Notes: generated from the letters alone by a model not told the origin. A stretch of 64,000 nucleotides of DNA from Legionella sp. PC1000 (GCF_014109805.1 NZ_CP059400.1:62001-126000), one strand, 5' to 3'. Shown: positions 18,903 to 28,640, counted from the stretch's first letter. Numbers and translations are program-made.

Positions 18903-20047
18903 ATAGTTATTTAAACACATTAAAAGTCGTTATTTTATTATTAGTCGGGTTTCTTTTATCCTCATGCGGTCATCATGAAAAGAAAAAAACGGTTGCGTTA
19001 CACCAATATAAAGTCGAGGAACAGACAATCCATAAAACCTTGCATTTTACAGGAACGGTTCAGCCTTTACATGAAAATACCATAACCAGTCCAATGGAAG
19101 CAGTGGTTGAAACAATGAATTTTCATTATGGACAAATGGTCAAAAAAGGTGAGGTGATTTTAACTCTAAACTCAACGGAGTTACAAAGGCAGTTTAATGA
19201 CACATTAACGGAATACTTAAAAGCCAAAGACAGTTACACCATAGCAAAAGCCAAATTTGTGGGAACTCAGGATTTATGGGACTCGGGTTTATTATCCAAA
19301 AACAACTACATGAGTGAAAAATCTAATGTGGATACAGCTCGGGTTACTTTAATGCAGTCTACACGTAAACTGACTGAAATGTTAGAAAAGCTTGATGAAA
19401 ATAGTCCAAAAAATTTGTCTGCATTAAGTTTGGCTGATTTTGATAAGATAAAAAAAATTTTGGCATCCAAGCATAATGTGATTCATTTAAAATCACCTAG
19501 AGAGGGAGTACTACTGTATCCTCCTAAAGCGGGTGAGGATAAAAGTGTACGTGTTAACGTGGGCTCTACAGTGAAGTCGAGCCAAGTCATTGGATTGATT
19601 GGTGATTTATCTGGAATCAGTATCGAAATTGATGTTCCAGAAATCGATATAACCCAAATTCAAGCAGGCATGAATGCAGTAGTGAGTGGAGTCGCTTTTG
19701 GTAAATATCCATTAAAAGGGCAATTGGTCGCAGTAAATGCACAAGCATCAAATAACAATGGGCTCCCCTTTTTTACAGCAGTAGTAGAAGTTAAGAAATT
19801 GACTCCAGAGCAGCAACAATGGATCAAAGTAGGCATGAGTGCCTCTATTGAATTAAGTGTGGATAATGGCAAGCAACTCATCATACCTATTGCTGCGATA
19901 AAGCGGGAAAAAGGACAAAGTATCGTTAATTTACTGAATAATTCAGACGCTATTGAAAAGCGAGTGATTACAACAGGTGCGGCACAAGCAGATTCAGTTG
20001 TTGTTGAGAGCGGTTTAAAGGCCGGCGATGTGGTGGTGTATGAGTGA
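18899..20047 (+). CDS. MacA-like periplasmic adaptor lipoprotein (HlyD/RND MFP family)
   Basis: Bridges an inner-membrane ABC exporter to a TolC channel. 382 residues with a lipoprotein signal ending LLSSC (Cys23). Seen in order: first half of a lipoyl domain (GTVQPLHENTITSP..., QMVKKGEVILTLNS, about 50-95), a coiled-coil hairpin (about 98-175), return of the lipoyl domain (HLKSPREGVLLYPPKAGE), beta-barrel (IEIDVPEIDITQIQAGM) and membrane-proximal domain. Overlaps the TolC-like gene by 4 bases and the ATPase gene by 8. Substrate unknown. Confidence 0.9.
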   Translation: MNSYLNTLKVVILLLVGFLLSSCGHHEKKKTVALHQYKVEEQTIHKTLHFTGTVQPLHENTITSPMEAVVETMNFHYGQMVKKGEVILTLNSTELQRQFNDTLTEYLKAKDSYTIAKAKFVGTQDLWDSGLLSKNNYMSEKSNVDTARVTLMQSTRKLTEMLEKLDENSPKNLSALSLADFDKIKKILASKHNVIHLKSPREGVLLYPPKAGEDKSVRVNVGSTVKSSQVIGLIGDLSGISIEIDVPEIDITQIQAGMNAVVSGVAFGKYPLKGQLVAVNAQASNNNGLPFFTAVVEVKKLTPEQQQWIKVGMSASIELSVDNGKQLIIPIAAIKREKGQSIVNLLNNSDAIEKRVITTGAAQADSVVVESGLKAGDVVVYE

Positions 20048-20846
20048 TCTCGTAATCAATTCAAATGCCTTGTCTGAGGATTTGGCAGAGGACTCAAGTA
20101 TTCTTGAAAAACTTTTGAATCCTGCAATAAATCCACGGCATTTAGGTGATGTTAGGAAGACTCAGCAATCATTAATGGTGCTTACTGATATTGTAAAAAC
20201 GTATCATCTCGAAGGTGTGAGCAGTACTATTTTAAAAGAAGTATCGCTTACAGTATATGAAGGCGATTTGCTTGCTATTGTAGGAGCTTCTGGTTCAGGT
20301 AAATCTACATTGATGAATATTATGGGGCTCCTGGATAAGGCAGATGCAGGAACCTATCTCTTGAAGAATCGGAATGTTGCTGCGTTAACAGATGATGAAG
20401 CAGCCGAGCTGCGCAATCAAAATATCGGTTTTGTTTTTCAGCAATTCAATTTATTACCAAGGTTTACTGCCATGCAAAATGTGGCATTGCCTTTAATATA
20501 TCGAAGCGTCGGACCTGCCGAAACTAAGGAGAGGGTGCTTGCTGCCCTAGAGCGAGTAGGAATGCATCAATATGCACACCACCGACCTACACAATTATCC
20601 GGTGGACAGCAACAACGGGTTGCCATTGCCCGTGCTTTGGTTACAGAGCCACAAGTGATTCTGGCAGATGAACCTACCGGGGCGCTTGATTCACGTACTG
20701 GTAATGAAGTAATGAATTTATTTTTAAGTTTGCACGCCCAAGGACGCAGTATCATTATGATTACTCATGACGAGCAGGTCGCTGCATTGTGCCAGCGAAA
20801 AATTACTCTGGTGGATGGTATGGTTATGGCGGAGACTGAGTCATGA
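20040..20846 (+). CDS. MacB/LolD-type ABC transporter ATPase
   Basis: Energises the adjoining permease. 268 residues from the ATG at 20040. Walker [10 protein letters not shown] (82-90), Q-loop [12 protein letters not shown], signature [10 protein letters not shown] (186-195), Walker [12 protein letters not shown] (207-217), H-loop ITHDE. About 45 polar residues precede the ABC domain ([19 protein letters not shown]), absent from most LolD/MacB ATPases. In MacB the ATPase and permease are one protein; here they are two genes overlapping by 4 bases. Confidence 0.93.
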   Translation: MSDLVINSNALSEDLAEDSSILEKLLNPAINPRHLGDVRKTQQSLMVLTDIVKTYHLEGVSSTILKEVSLTVYEGDLLAIVGASGSGKSTLMNIMGLLDKADAGTYLLKNRNVAALTDDEAAELRNQNIGFVFQQFNLLPRFTAMQNVALPLIYRSVGPAETKERVLAALERVGMHQYAHHRPTQLSGGQQQRVAIARALVTEPQVILADEPTGALDSRTGNEVMNLFLSLHAQGRSIIMITHDEQVAALCQRKITLVDGMVMAETES

Positions 20847-22036
20847 ATCTTGCCGGACATTGTCAGCAAGCGTTAGTTAATTTAACCGCTGCCAAGTTGC
20901 GCTCTTTTTTGGCCGTTCTAGGAATTTTAGTAGGTACTGCCGCGGTTGTTGCTTTAATTAGTTGTGGTCAATTAGCTACAGAAAAGGCATTAGCTCAATT
21001 CAAGGCGTTAGGTACGGATTTATTGGCAATTTCTGTTTACCCAAAAACGACGGATAAAACTTCAGGGAGTATGGAGTCAATCTCTGCAGAACAATGGGAA
21101 CAGTTGCCTGAACGCATACCTTATATTGTCGATATGGCACCTTATAGCACCGCATACCAACCTTTGAGCTTTCAGGGAAAATTAATGCAGGGAGCAGTTA
21201 TAGGAGCCAATGAGCATTTGCCAAAAATTGTTCATATTAAATTAGCTGCCGGACATTTTGTTTCTTTTGTTGAGTCTTATGAGCATTATTGTGTGATTGG
21301 CGCAGGTTTAGCGCGGCAAATCAAAGAGATTAGCTTTGACGATCCAATAGGAAAACAATTACGTATAGGACAATCTTTATATACGATTATTGGTGTGGCG
21401 GAACCCTGGAAGGAAAATGGCTTTTTCAATGAAGACATCAATCAGGCGGCAATTATTCCATTGGCTGGGATTAGTATGATTAGCAAAGATGCCAAGATAA
21501 ATAACGTGGTTCTGGAGTTGAAACCTGATAGTCCCATAGATGAAGTGATTGAAGAAATAAAACAAATTATTGGTTCAATGACCCCCAAATTGAGTGTTTT
21601 TTCTCGTAGTGCAAAACAAATTATTGCCAGTATGGAAAATCAAGGGCAAATTTTTACTCTATTACTTGCTGTAATCGGCGGTATTTCGCTTTTGGTTGGT
21701 GGAATTGGCGTGATGAATGTTATGTTGGTTTCCGTAAGCGAGCGAAAAAAAGAAATTGGTATTCGTAAAGCGGTGGGTGCCAAAAATAGCGAAATTCAAG
21801 CTTTATTTTTAGTCGAATCGGTTATGCTTTCTTTGTTAGGAGGCGTACTTGGGGTAATTTTAGGATTAATTTTTACGCGTATTCTGGCATATTTTAGTGA
21901 TTGGAATTTTTCAATCTATCTTCTTCCTCCTATAGCAGGTTTTTTGGTTTCAGCCGCCACTGGAATTTTCTTTGGTTTTTACCCTGCACGACGTGCTGCA
22001 AAATTGGAGCCGGTAGTCTCTTTACGCAGCGAGTAA
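20843..22036 (+). CDS. MacB/FtsX-type ABC permease
   Basis: 397 residues: TM1 at about 18-42 (LRSFLAVLGILVGTAAVVALIS), a large periplasmic MacB_PCD domain (about 45-265), then three C-terminal helices. The FtsX-family phrase VSVSERKKEIGIRKAVGAK follows TM2 and FYPARRAAKLEPVVSLRSE ends the protein. With the upstream genes it forms a MacAB-TolC-like machine working by mechanotransmission (family knowledge), likely exporting a peptide, lipid, toxin or drug. Last gene of the run. Confidence 0.92.
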   Translation: MNLAGHCQQALVNLTAAKLRSFLAVLGILVGTAAVVALISCGQLATEKALAQFKALGTDLLAISVYPKTTDKTSGSMESISAEQWEQLPERIPYIVDMAPYSTAYQPLSFQGKLMQGAVIGANEHLPKIVHIKLAAGHFVSFVESYEHYCVIGAGLARQIKEISFDDPIGKQLRIGQSLYTIIGVAEPWKENGFFNEDINQAAIIPLAGISMISKDAKINNVVLELKPDSPIDEVIEEIKQIIGSMTPKLSVFSRSAKQIIASMENQGQIFTLLLAVIGGISLLVGGIGVMNVMLVSVSERKKEIGIRKAVGAKNSEIQALFLVESVMLSLLGGVLGVILGLIFTRILAYFSDWNFSIYLLPPIAGFLVSAATGIFFGFYPARRAAKLEPVVSLRSE

Positions 22037-22165
22037 GTTGAGTCTTTTCTCTTACCGTATTTATTAATGTGCTAAAATTAACATTAAAACGTAATTTCAG
22101 ATTCACGCTTTTTTTTGCTTCTTAATTTGAATTTTAATTTTAAAATTTAAATGACGGAGAATAAA

Positions 22166-23272
22166 ATGACGAGGAAGTCGATTTTTCAATTACAGGATGA
22201 ATGTTTTTTATTGCTTCTCGAGAGTTCCCTTAAAGCAATTCCTTTCAATGTTTTAGTTTCTACCGTGATAGCGGGATATTTATTGTACCGTCATGCATCC
22301 ATAATGCCTGTGGCTATATGGTATCTTGCTATGATCATGTTATGCTTTACTCGTTGGATTAATAGTAAAAAAAGTATTGCCAGTAGCGATTACATTGTCA
22401 AAAAGGAAGCTACAAAAAACCGTTTTTTATTTCTGACATTTTTAACAGGTGCTTTGTGGGGATCCTGTTATATTCTTTTTTATCCTCATTTCTCTGAAAT
22501 GCATCAAAATGTTATTACTCTGGCTTTAGGAGGCATGGCATCAGGGGCTCTGGCGTCACTTTCCGTATATCTACCCGCTTATTATGCTTATTTATTACCC
22601 ATGTTTTTGCCTTTAATCGTTTATAATTTTTGGCTGGGTGAGCTGGATCGAATCATTTTAGCAATTATGTTTATCCTTTTTGTAACGATGCTAATAATTA
22701 CAGCCAAATTCCCGTCGAAGTTATTACAAGAAACCCTTCAACTGAGCAAAGAAAAAGACAATGCTTTACAAAAGGTCCACAGAGTTTCAATTACTGATGG
22801 ATTAACAGGCCTTTATAATCGCCGCTATTTTGATAAACGGCTTCATGACGAATTCCGGCACGCAAAAAGAAACAAACATCCTCTTAATTTAGTACTAATC
22901 GATGTAGATGATTTCAAGAATATTAATGATAATTATGGTCATCCTTCCGGCGACTTATTTTTGAAACAATTAGCGTCTGCCATCAAAAATTCTGCAAAAA
23001 CCGATGATAATGCATTTCGTATTGGCGGCGATGAATTTGCAGCGATTTTGACGAATACTTCGCTTGATGATGCCATTTTAGTGTGTAATAAGTTGCAAAA
23101 TAAATTTAAAAAACAAACAAAAAAGGGTGAAACTACAATTAGTATAGGAATAGTCAGCGTTTCTCCATTTTATGATAATGATGTGGATGAAGTGATTTCA
23201 GCAGCTGATAAAACATTATATGAAGCGAAAAAAGCTGGAAAAAACCAAGTACGCTCTCAACATATAAATTAA
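22166..23272 (+). CDS. Membrane-bound diguanylate cyclase (GGDEF)
   Basis: 368 residues from the ATG at 22166, preceded by GGAG at a 6-base spacing (an ATG at 22151 is poorer). Five or six N-terminal helices (about 15-195) form a membrane sensor; the GGDEF domain starts at VSITDGLTGLYNRRYFD and contains the intact active site FRIGGDEFAAI. The inhibitory I-site position reads KTDD, not RxxD, so product inhibition may be weak. Makes cyclic di-GMP from GTP. Converges with maf, the stop codons overlapping. Confidence 0.93.
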   Translation: MTRKSIFQLQDECFLLLLESSLKAIPFNVLVSTVIAGYLLYRHASIMPVAIWYLAMIMLCFTRWINSKKSIASSDYIVKKEATKNRFLFLTFLTGALWGSCYILFYPHFSEMHQNVITLALGGMASGALASLSVYLPAYYAYLLPMFLPLIVYNFWLGELDRIILAIMFILFVTMLIITAKFPSKLLQETLQLSKEKDNALQKVHRVSITDGLTGLYNRRYFDKRLHDEFRHAKRNKHPLNLVLIDVDDFKNINDNYGHPSGDLFLKQLASAIKNSAKTDDNAFRIGGDEFAAILTNTSLDDAILVCNKLQNKFKKQTKKGETTISIGIVSVSPFYDNDVDEVISAADKTLYEAKKAGKNQVRSQHIN

Positions 23273-23868
23273 ATTGATTCAGAGTATCTGAGAGAAATTT
23301 TTTTCATAATTTCTTCAATGGGCAAACCCATAACATTGTAATAGGAGCCTTTTATTTCTTTTATAAATGCATCGTATACATTTTGGATGCCATATCCTCC
23401 AGCCTTATCAAAAGGATCTCCTGTATCAATATAATTTTGTATTTGTTGCTCTGAAAGCGTGTGAAACGTAATGCTGCTGGCCACACAATCAACCCACCAT
23501 TGTTGTTCTGGCAGAAAAATTAAAGCATAGCCTGTATAAACCTCATGAGAATTGCCACTTAGCATGCTTAACATCCTATATGCATCTTGGTGGTCGCGGG
23601 GCTTTTCTAAAATATGTTCCAGGTAGGCCACAGTAGTATCTGCTGCCAGAATGATGTCCGCTGTACCCATTTCAACCTGCGCCAAAATAGTTTGAGCTTT
23701 TTCTTTGGCAAGTCGAGTGACATATATTTTAGCTTCTTCGTCTTTTTGTTGTATTTCTTCAATGTTGGCAGGCATAACTACAGCAGACAAACCGTGCTCT
23801 TGCAAGATGTGCAAGCGTCTTGGAGAGGCGCTGGCTAGAATAATTTTTAACAGATGATTTGGTTTCAT
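23269..23868 (-). CDS. maf: Maf-family nucleoside triphosphate pyrophosphatase
   Basis: House-cleaning pyrophosphatase hydrolysing non-canonical or excess NTPs. 199 residues. The N-terminal phrase LASASPRRLHIL is the Maf signature; ADTTVAYLEHILEKPRD and the late DPFDKAGGYGIQNVYDAFIKEIKGSYYNVMGLP are also typical. Whether it acts on dTTP/UTP (YhdE type) or m7GTP (YceF type) is not settled; GGYGIQ and the family phrase resemble YhdE. 3' overlap of 4 bases with the diguanylate cyclase gene. Confidence 0.93.
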   Translation of the reverse strand: MKPNHLLKIILASASPRRLHILQEHGLSAVVMPANIEEIQQKDEEAKIYVTRLAKEKAQTILAQVEMGTADIILAADTTVAYLEHILEKPRDHQDAYRMLSMLSGNSHEVYTGYALIFLPEQQWWVDCVASSITFHTLSEQQIQNYIDTGDPFDKAGGYGIQNVYDAFIKEIKGSYYNVMGLPIEEIMKKISLRYSESI

Positions 23869-24082
23869 AAATAGGATTTGGGGTTTTAAAGCATATTATA
23901 AATTCTAAAATCACAGCATTTTGGCTTAATCTAGCGAATTGTCAACAGACACTAAGCAGACTTAAAAATTTATTTTACTGCGTTGCCTCTAGGTTATAAA
24001 TATATGGAGTTTTGATTCTATTGCACTGAATTTATAAGTATTTTATGATGAAAAAATTCTTTTCATTTAAATGGATTTGAGT

Positions 24083-25507
24083 ATGTTAAAAAAATCTTTG
24101 GGAGTGATGGCCTTAACATCAGGCATTTGTTCTTTTGCTTTTGCTGCTGATTCGGTTCCGCCACAAGCTAATTCTACTAATACTTCTTCTAGTGCTTCAG
24201 TCCCTTCAAGTTATTTACCCGTAGTGATTCATGAGACTTTTGCGAGTATTTTGCAGCGTATGAGCAGCGAGAAACAAGCAATCAATGAAAGGCAGCAAGA
24301 ACTCTTAAAACAACGTTATGATTTAAGTAATAAACCCTCTCAAACGGCAAAGATGTCGAATGGCAAACCTGTGCAAGAAGGGGTTCGAGTGAAGTTGCCT
24401 GAGGGCGCAACATGGGACCAGCTTGCCAAAATGAGTCCTGAGGAGATTAAGAACAAAGGCCTTTTTCCTCAGGGCTTCTTACCGTTACCCCATCCTAATC
24501 ATCCTGAAGGAGGAATGTTATTTCCCAAGTTTTCTATAAATGAAATTAAAAAACAAGAAGACAGGGATCTGACACGATTTGATTTGGATTTTGATATTCC
24601 TGATCATTTTTTACCACCTCATCCAGCACCGATCTATTTAGTTACCCGACCTGATCTTGGAGACGTTTCCCAAGGTAAACTGGTAACCATTGAAAATTAT
24701 TATGAATTGTTTAACGGTCTATTGAATCCCAAACAACTGGAAGGTTTGCGTCTGTTAGTCACTCCATTTCCACAACAACAATTTAACCAAACTGAAGACC
24801 GGCGTACGATAAGACCCAGTCGTGGAGTTGCTTGTTTTGATTGTCACGCGAACGGCCACACGAATAAAGCAACACATTTGGTGGGTGATATTAGGCCCCA
24901 GGAGTTTCGCCATCGTATCAATACCCCAACATTGCGCGGTTTAAATATCCAAAGATTATTTGGATCTCAGCGTGCATTAAAAACAGTGGAGGATTTTACT
25001 GAATTTGAACAAAGAGCAGCCTATTTTGATGGTGATCCTGTGATTGCGACCAAAAAAGGGGTCAATATTTTGGAGCGTGGCAGCCAAGTTCACTTCATGT
25101 CTGAGTTTCAGTCTATTCTTGATTTTCCTCCAGCGCCTAAATTAACCTGGGAAGGAAAATTGGATCCAGCTAAAGCGAGTCCAGCGGAGTTACGTGGACA
25201 GGAGCTGTTTTTTGGCAAGGCAAAATGCTCTGGTTGTCATACTCCTCCTTACTATACTGACAACTCCATGCATAATTTACAAACCGAACGATTCTATCAA
25301 CCACAAATGATCAATGGCATGAAAGCAGTTGGTGATGGATCTATAAAAACATTTCCTTTGAGAGGAATTAAAGATTCTCCACCTTACCTACATGATGGCC
25401 GTTTATTAACTCTGGCAGATACTGTAGAGTTTTTTAACTTGGTATTGCAATTACAGTTAACTCAAGAAGAGAAGGCAGATTTAACAACATTTATGGAAGC
25501 GCTTTAA
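24083..25507 (+). CDS. Periplasmic di-heme cytochrome (cytochrome c peroxidase/MauG-like)
   Basis: 474 residues with a Sec signal (MLKKSLGVMALTSGICSFAFA). Two c-type heme sites: CFDCH (251-255) and CSGCH (382-386), both in regions typical of bacterial di-heme peroxidases; FFGKAKCSGCHTPPYYTD and TFPLRGIKDSPPYLHDGRLLTLADTVEFFN are characteristic. The N-terminal 200 residues, with a coiled segment and Pro-rich stretch, are longer than in simple CcpA. It could detoxify peroxide or oxidise another partner. An in-frame ATG 4 codons upstream (24071) is an alternative start. Confidence 0.88.
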   Translation: MLKKSLGVMALTSGICSFAFAADSVPPQANSTNTSSSASVPSSYLPVVIHETFASILQRMSSEKQAINERQQELLKQRYDLSNKPSQTAKMSNGKPVQEGVRVKLPEGATWDQLAKMSPEEIKNKGLFPQGFLPLPHPNHPEGGMLFPKFSINEIKKQEDRDLTRFDLDFDIPDHFLPPHPAPIYLVTRPDLGDVSQGKLVTIENYYELFNGLLNPKQLEGLRLLVTPFPQQQFNQTEDRRTIRPSRGVACFDCHANGHTNKATHLVGDIRPQEFRHRINTPTLRGLNIQRLFGSQRALKTVEDFTEFEQRAAYFDGDPVIATKKGVNILERGSQVHFMSEFQSILDFPPAPKLTWEGKLDPAKASPAELRGQELFFGKAKCSGCHTPPYYTDNSMHNLQTERFYQPQMINGMKAVGDGSIKTFPLRGIKDSPPYLHDGRLLTLADTVEFFNLVLQLQLTQEEKADLTTFMEAL

Positions 25508-25983
25508 TACTCACTGTATAATCCTAGCCATGGGCTACAACCCCCATGGCTGTCAAGTTAAGCAGAAAAGTGGATGTTGTCATTCCTACGTATGCGGGCT
25601 CCATCCTGGACTGAGCGCCCTTGCCAATGTAAAAATGGCTCCCCGCCTGCGGGGGAAGATGGCAATGGCGTCAACTTAAGGAAATCCAGGCATGCAGCAA
25701 TTGTCTTGAATTTTATTTCAAGAAACTGGGCGGGGCTGAAAAGCAAAGCATAAAGTGGATGTGGTCTTCCTGCGAAGGCACAGGAATTCATCCGTGATTG
25801 AGCACATTGCCAGTATTAAAATGGATCCAGCTTTATGGGAATGACAGGTTTACTTGCGAATTGAGTAAAATGAAATACTAAATACCGGCCATGGGGTTGT
25901 AGCCGGCTACTTGTTTTATGATAAATGGTCTATCTTTAAATATTGAGATGGCAATCAGGTAATAAAAATCAGGGGGAAAGGCT
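25508..25983. other. Intergenic region of 476 bases built from repeats
   Basis: No gene recognised. Outer inverted repeats at 25525-25550 and 25887-25909 (core GGCTACAACCCC..ATGGC) enclose two diverged direct copies of a roughly 75-base unit, 25566-25640 and 25751-25830 (AAGTGGATGT.GTC..TCC, then TTGCCA.T.TAAAATGG.TCC). The unit starts with the same GTCATTCC wording as the hairpin at 6022. A short ORF on the minus strand (25558-25791) is a by-product. Confidence 0.7.
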
Positions 25984-26952
25984 ATGAAAAAATGGGGACT
26001 TGCGATAATCGCATACGTTCTGGTACATCATGTTGCCTTCGCACAACAAAATTGGAATGCTTGGGTTTCTGGAATTAGGGCAGAAGCATTACAACAAGGA
26101 ATATCACCAGAAATTTTTGATGAGGCATTTGCAGGAATCCATGAGCCAAGTCGTCAAATTAAAGGATTTTTACGTTCGCAACCAGAACATCGGCTCACGT
26201 TTATTAAATACCGCAATACGCGTGTGGATAATTATAGGATTGCCATAGGACGCAAGGAATTCAAAAAAAACCAGGCTGTATTAGAGGCGGTAGCCAAGCA
26301 ATACGGAGTAAATCCTTGCTTTATCGTTTCATTTTGGGGAATGGAAACGAGTTATGGCACGTATATGGGTAATTTCCCTGTAGTGAAAGCTTTAGCTACG
26401 TTGGCATATGACTCTAATCGTAAGGATTTTTTCCGTAAAGAATTATTCATTGCTTTGCATATCCTGAATGAAGGACATGTGAGTCTCGCTGATTTCAAAG
26501 GAGAGTGGGCAGGCGCTTCAGGCCAACCACAATTTTTACCTTCAAGCTGGGTGAAATACGCTGTTGATTATGATGGGGATGGGCGAAAAGATATTTGGAG
26601 AAGTAAACCGGATGTCTTTGCTTCAATTGCAAATTATATGAAGCAAAATGGATGGCAAACAGGTGAACCATGGGCAATCCAGGTCAAATTACCTCATAAA
26701 TTTGATATGGCTATGGAAGGAAAAAAAATTGTAAAACCTGTAAGTGAATGGAGTGCTATGGGCGTGCGTACTGAAGGAGGCGAGCTGCTACCTTTCCAAA
26801 ATCTGCAAGCGAGTATTGTTCAACCATTAGGCGGACCAACCTTCCTAACCTTCCCAAATTATAAGATGATTTTACATTATAATAATTCCATCTATTATGC
26901 AGGAGCGATAGGTTATTTAGCAGATAAAATCTGCCAAGGACAACATAGGTAG
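25984..26952 (+). CDS. mltB: Lytic murein transglycosylase B
   Basis: Cleaves MurNAc-GlcNAc bonds in peptidoglycan with formation of 1,6-anhydro-MurNAc; periplasmic. 322 residues, signal peptide MKKWGLAIIAYVLVHHVAFA. Catalytic Glu121 in SFWGMETSYG, then WAGASGQPQFLPSSW and DYDGDGRKDIW, all MltB-family phrases. There is no lipobox, so unlike E. coli MltB it is probably soluble. Ribosome site GGGGAAAGG before the ATG. The next gene begins 5 bases after the stop, suggesting co-transcription with msr. Confidence 0.94.
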   Translation: MKKWGLAIIAYVLVHHVAFAQQNWNAWVSGIRAEALQQGISPEIFDEAFAGIHEPSRQIKGFLRSQPEHRLTFIKYRNTRVDNYRIAIGRKEFKKNQAVLEAVAKQYGVNPCFIVSFWGMETSYGTYMGNFPVVKALATLAYDSNRKDFFRKELFIALHILNEGHVSLADFKGEWAGASGQPQFLPSSWVKYAVDYDGDGRKDIWRSKPDVFASIANYMKQNGWQTGEPWAIQVKLPHKFDMAMEGKKIVKPVSEWSAMGVRTEGGELLPFQNLQASIVQPLGGPTFLTFPNYKMILHYNNSIYYAGAIGYLADKICQGQHR

Positions 26953-26957
26953 AAATT

Positions 26958-27827
26958 ATGGATGATTATCTTGATAAAACTGCCAGTTTAACTCCTCTAA
27001 CAAAAAGGATAATCTGTGATAAAGCCACAGAATATCCTCATACTGGGGCATACAATTTTGTCATAACGCAAGGGACTTATTTATGCAGACGTTGTGGTTT
27101 GGCCTTATTTCGCGGGTCAAGCCAATTCAGCTCTGGGTGCGGCTGGCCAAGCTTTGATGATAACATCGTTCATGCAGTGAAACAGCTCCCAGATAGTGAT
27201 GGCCAACGTACGGAAATCCTGTGTTCGCGTTGTGATGCTCATTTAGGTCATGTCTTTACTGGAGAGTATTTTACACAAAAGAATTTACGTCATTGCGTCA
27301 ATTCCGCTTCCATTGATTTTGTTGCAGACAGCCAGGTATTGGATGCTGAAGAAGCAATAATGGCTGGCGGATGTTTTTGGGGGGTTGATCATTTTTTAAA
27401 GCAAATCTCCGGAGTTCTTCGGGTTGAAGTGGGTTACACAGGTGGTGTTACCTCAGAGCCCAGTTATGACCAGGTGTGTCAGGGCAATACAGGCCATTAT
27501 GAAGCAGTTCGGGTTATTTATGATAAAGCTAAGACGGATTACCACCAAGTACTAAAACGTTTTTTTGAAATCCATGATCCCACACAAAAGTCGGGCCAAG
27601 GTCCAGATATAGGTCAGCAATATCAGAGTGCTGTATTTTACTATAATCAGGAACAACTAGAAGAAGCAGAAACCTTAGTCCAAATGCTGCAAAAAAGAGG
27701 GTATCTGGTTGCGACTCGTCTTCTGCCAGTACAAACATTTTGGCCAGCAGAAGAATACCATCAGGATTATTATGCCAAACATCATAAAGCACCTTATTGT
27801 CATCAACCAGTAAATCGCTTTGATTAA
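26958..27827 (+). CDS. Fused methionine sulfoxide reductase MsrB-MsrA
   Basis: One protein of 289 residues repairs both R- and S-methionine sulfoxide. MsrB domain first (about 5-122): zinc cysteines 43, 46, 89 and 92 in CRRC and CSRC pairs, catalytic Cys113 in RHCVNSASIDF. MsrA domain (about 132-285): catalytic Cys139 in GGCFWGVDHF, then GYTGG and HDPTQ. The order B then A is one of two known for fusions. No signal peptide, so cytosolic and presumably thioredoxin-dependent. Begins 5 bases after mltB. Confidence 0.95.
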   Translation: MDDYLDKTASLTPLTKRIICDKATEYPHTGAYNFVITQGTYLCRRCGLALFRGSSQFSSGCGWPSFDDNIVHAVKQLPDSDGQRTEILCSRCDAHLGHVFTGEYFTQKNLRHCVNSASIDFVADSQVLDAEEAIMAGGCFWGVDHFLKQISGVLRVEVGYTGGVTSEPSYDQVCQGNTGHYEAVRVIYDKAKTDYHQVLKRFFEIHDPTQKSGQGPDIGQQYQSAVFYYNQEQLEEAETLVQMLQKRGYLVATRLLPVQTFWPAEEYHQDYYAKHHKAPYCHQPVNRFD

Positions 27828-27851
27828 GATTTTTGGATTGCAGGGGGTAAT

Positions 27852-28337
27852 ATGGAGTTTACTTTTCGAATTGCTAAGAAAAACGATAAAGAGGAAATCC
27901 TGGATTTAATAAAGAAGCTGGCTGAAGCTGAAAGAAAAAAACCTGAAGAGATAAATTTAACTTTGGAAAAAATTGAATCCCATGGCTTTGGTCGAAATAA
28001 ATATTTTCATATTTTATTAGCTGAATCTAAGAAAAAACCAGCGGGTTACGCCTTGTACTTTTTCTCGTACTCTGCCTCGGCAGGAGCACCTATTTTGTAT
28101 ATTGAAGATCTCTTTGTCGATGAACCCTATCGTAATTTTGGTTTGGGCACTAGCTTATTAGCTCATCTTGCACGCCTGGCGATTGAAAAGGAGTGTTGTC
28201 GAATGGAAGGACATGCATTTACCTGGAATAAAAAAGCCATTGAATTTTTTGAATGTATAGGGGCATATCCGCGTACCGATTTGCTGCAATTTCGCTTATC
28301 GGACGAGCATTTAAGGAAATTAGCGGAACAAGAATAG
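27852..28337 (+). CDS. GNAT-family N-acetyltransferase
   Basis: 161 residues. The CoA-binding signature is VDEPYRNFGLGTSLLAHLARLA (core R-x-x-G-x-G-x), preceded by the strand LYIEDLFV and followed by AFTWNKKAIEFFECIGAYPR. The arrangement resembles spermidine/spermine N1-acetyltransferases and related diamine or thialysine acetyltransferases; the true substrate is undetermined. GGGGGTAAT lies before the ATG at 27852. Twenty-four bases separate it from msr, so it may be the third gene of that operon. Confidence 0.86.
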   Translation: MEFTFRIAKKNDKEEILDLIKKLAEAERKKPEEINLTLEKIESHGFGRNKYFHILLAESKKKPAGYALYFFSYSASAGAPILYIEDLFVDEPYRNFGLGTSLLAHLARLAIEKECCRMEGHAFTWNKKAIEFFECIGAYPRTDLLQFRLSDEHLRKLAEQE

Positions 28338-28600
28338 AGTAAACTTATACCCCATTTTTCCGGAGTTTCTCTCAGCCTCAATTTATTTCTATTTGTGCAT
28401 GACGATACCCAAGAGAGGATCCGGCAATTGTATTTTAATCGAAAAAATCCGGCAATGATTGCACGCATCAGCGAATATGCAATACGCCAACACTCCATAA
28501 AAATAACACTGATATAGCCCCAGACAGGCATGCTAAAAAAGACTAAGTGAGTAAAAAAGAGCCACGCCATTAAGGACTCTCGCCTTTCTCCCCTGCTTCC

Positions 28601-28640
28601 ACGACTTGCTCGCGGGATCCAGTGATGTTGCGGGATTTAG
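28601..28640. repeat. Half copy of palindromic repeat family 1
   Basis: ACGACTTGCTCGCGGGATCCAG resembles one arm of the element at 3101-3172 (GGCTTGTCCGCGGGATCCA); the second arm is reduced to GTTGCGGGATT. Probably a decayed copy. Confidence 0.5.

Noticed and set aside
25558..25791. Minus-strand open frame of 77 codons
   Set aside because: Made of dispersed repeat sequence; no ribosome site or conserved features.
28163..28570. Minus-strand open frame of 135 codons
   Set aside because: Half of it is the antisense of the GNAT gene, and the rest shows no family or ribosome site.
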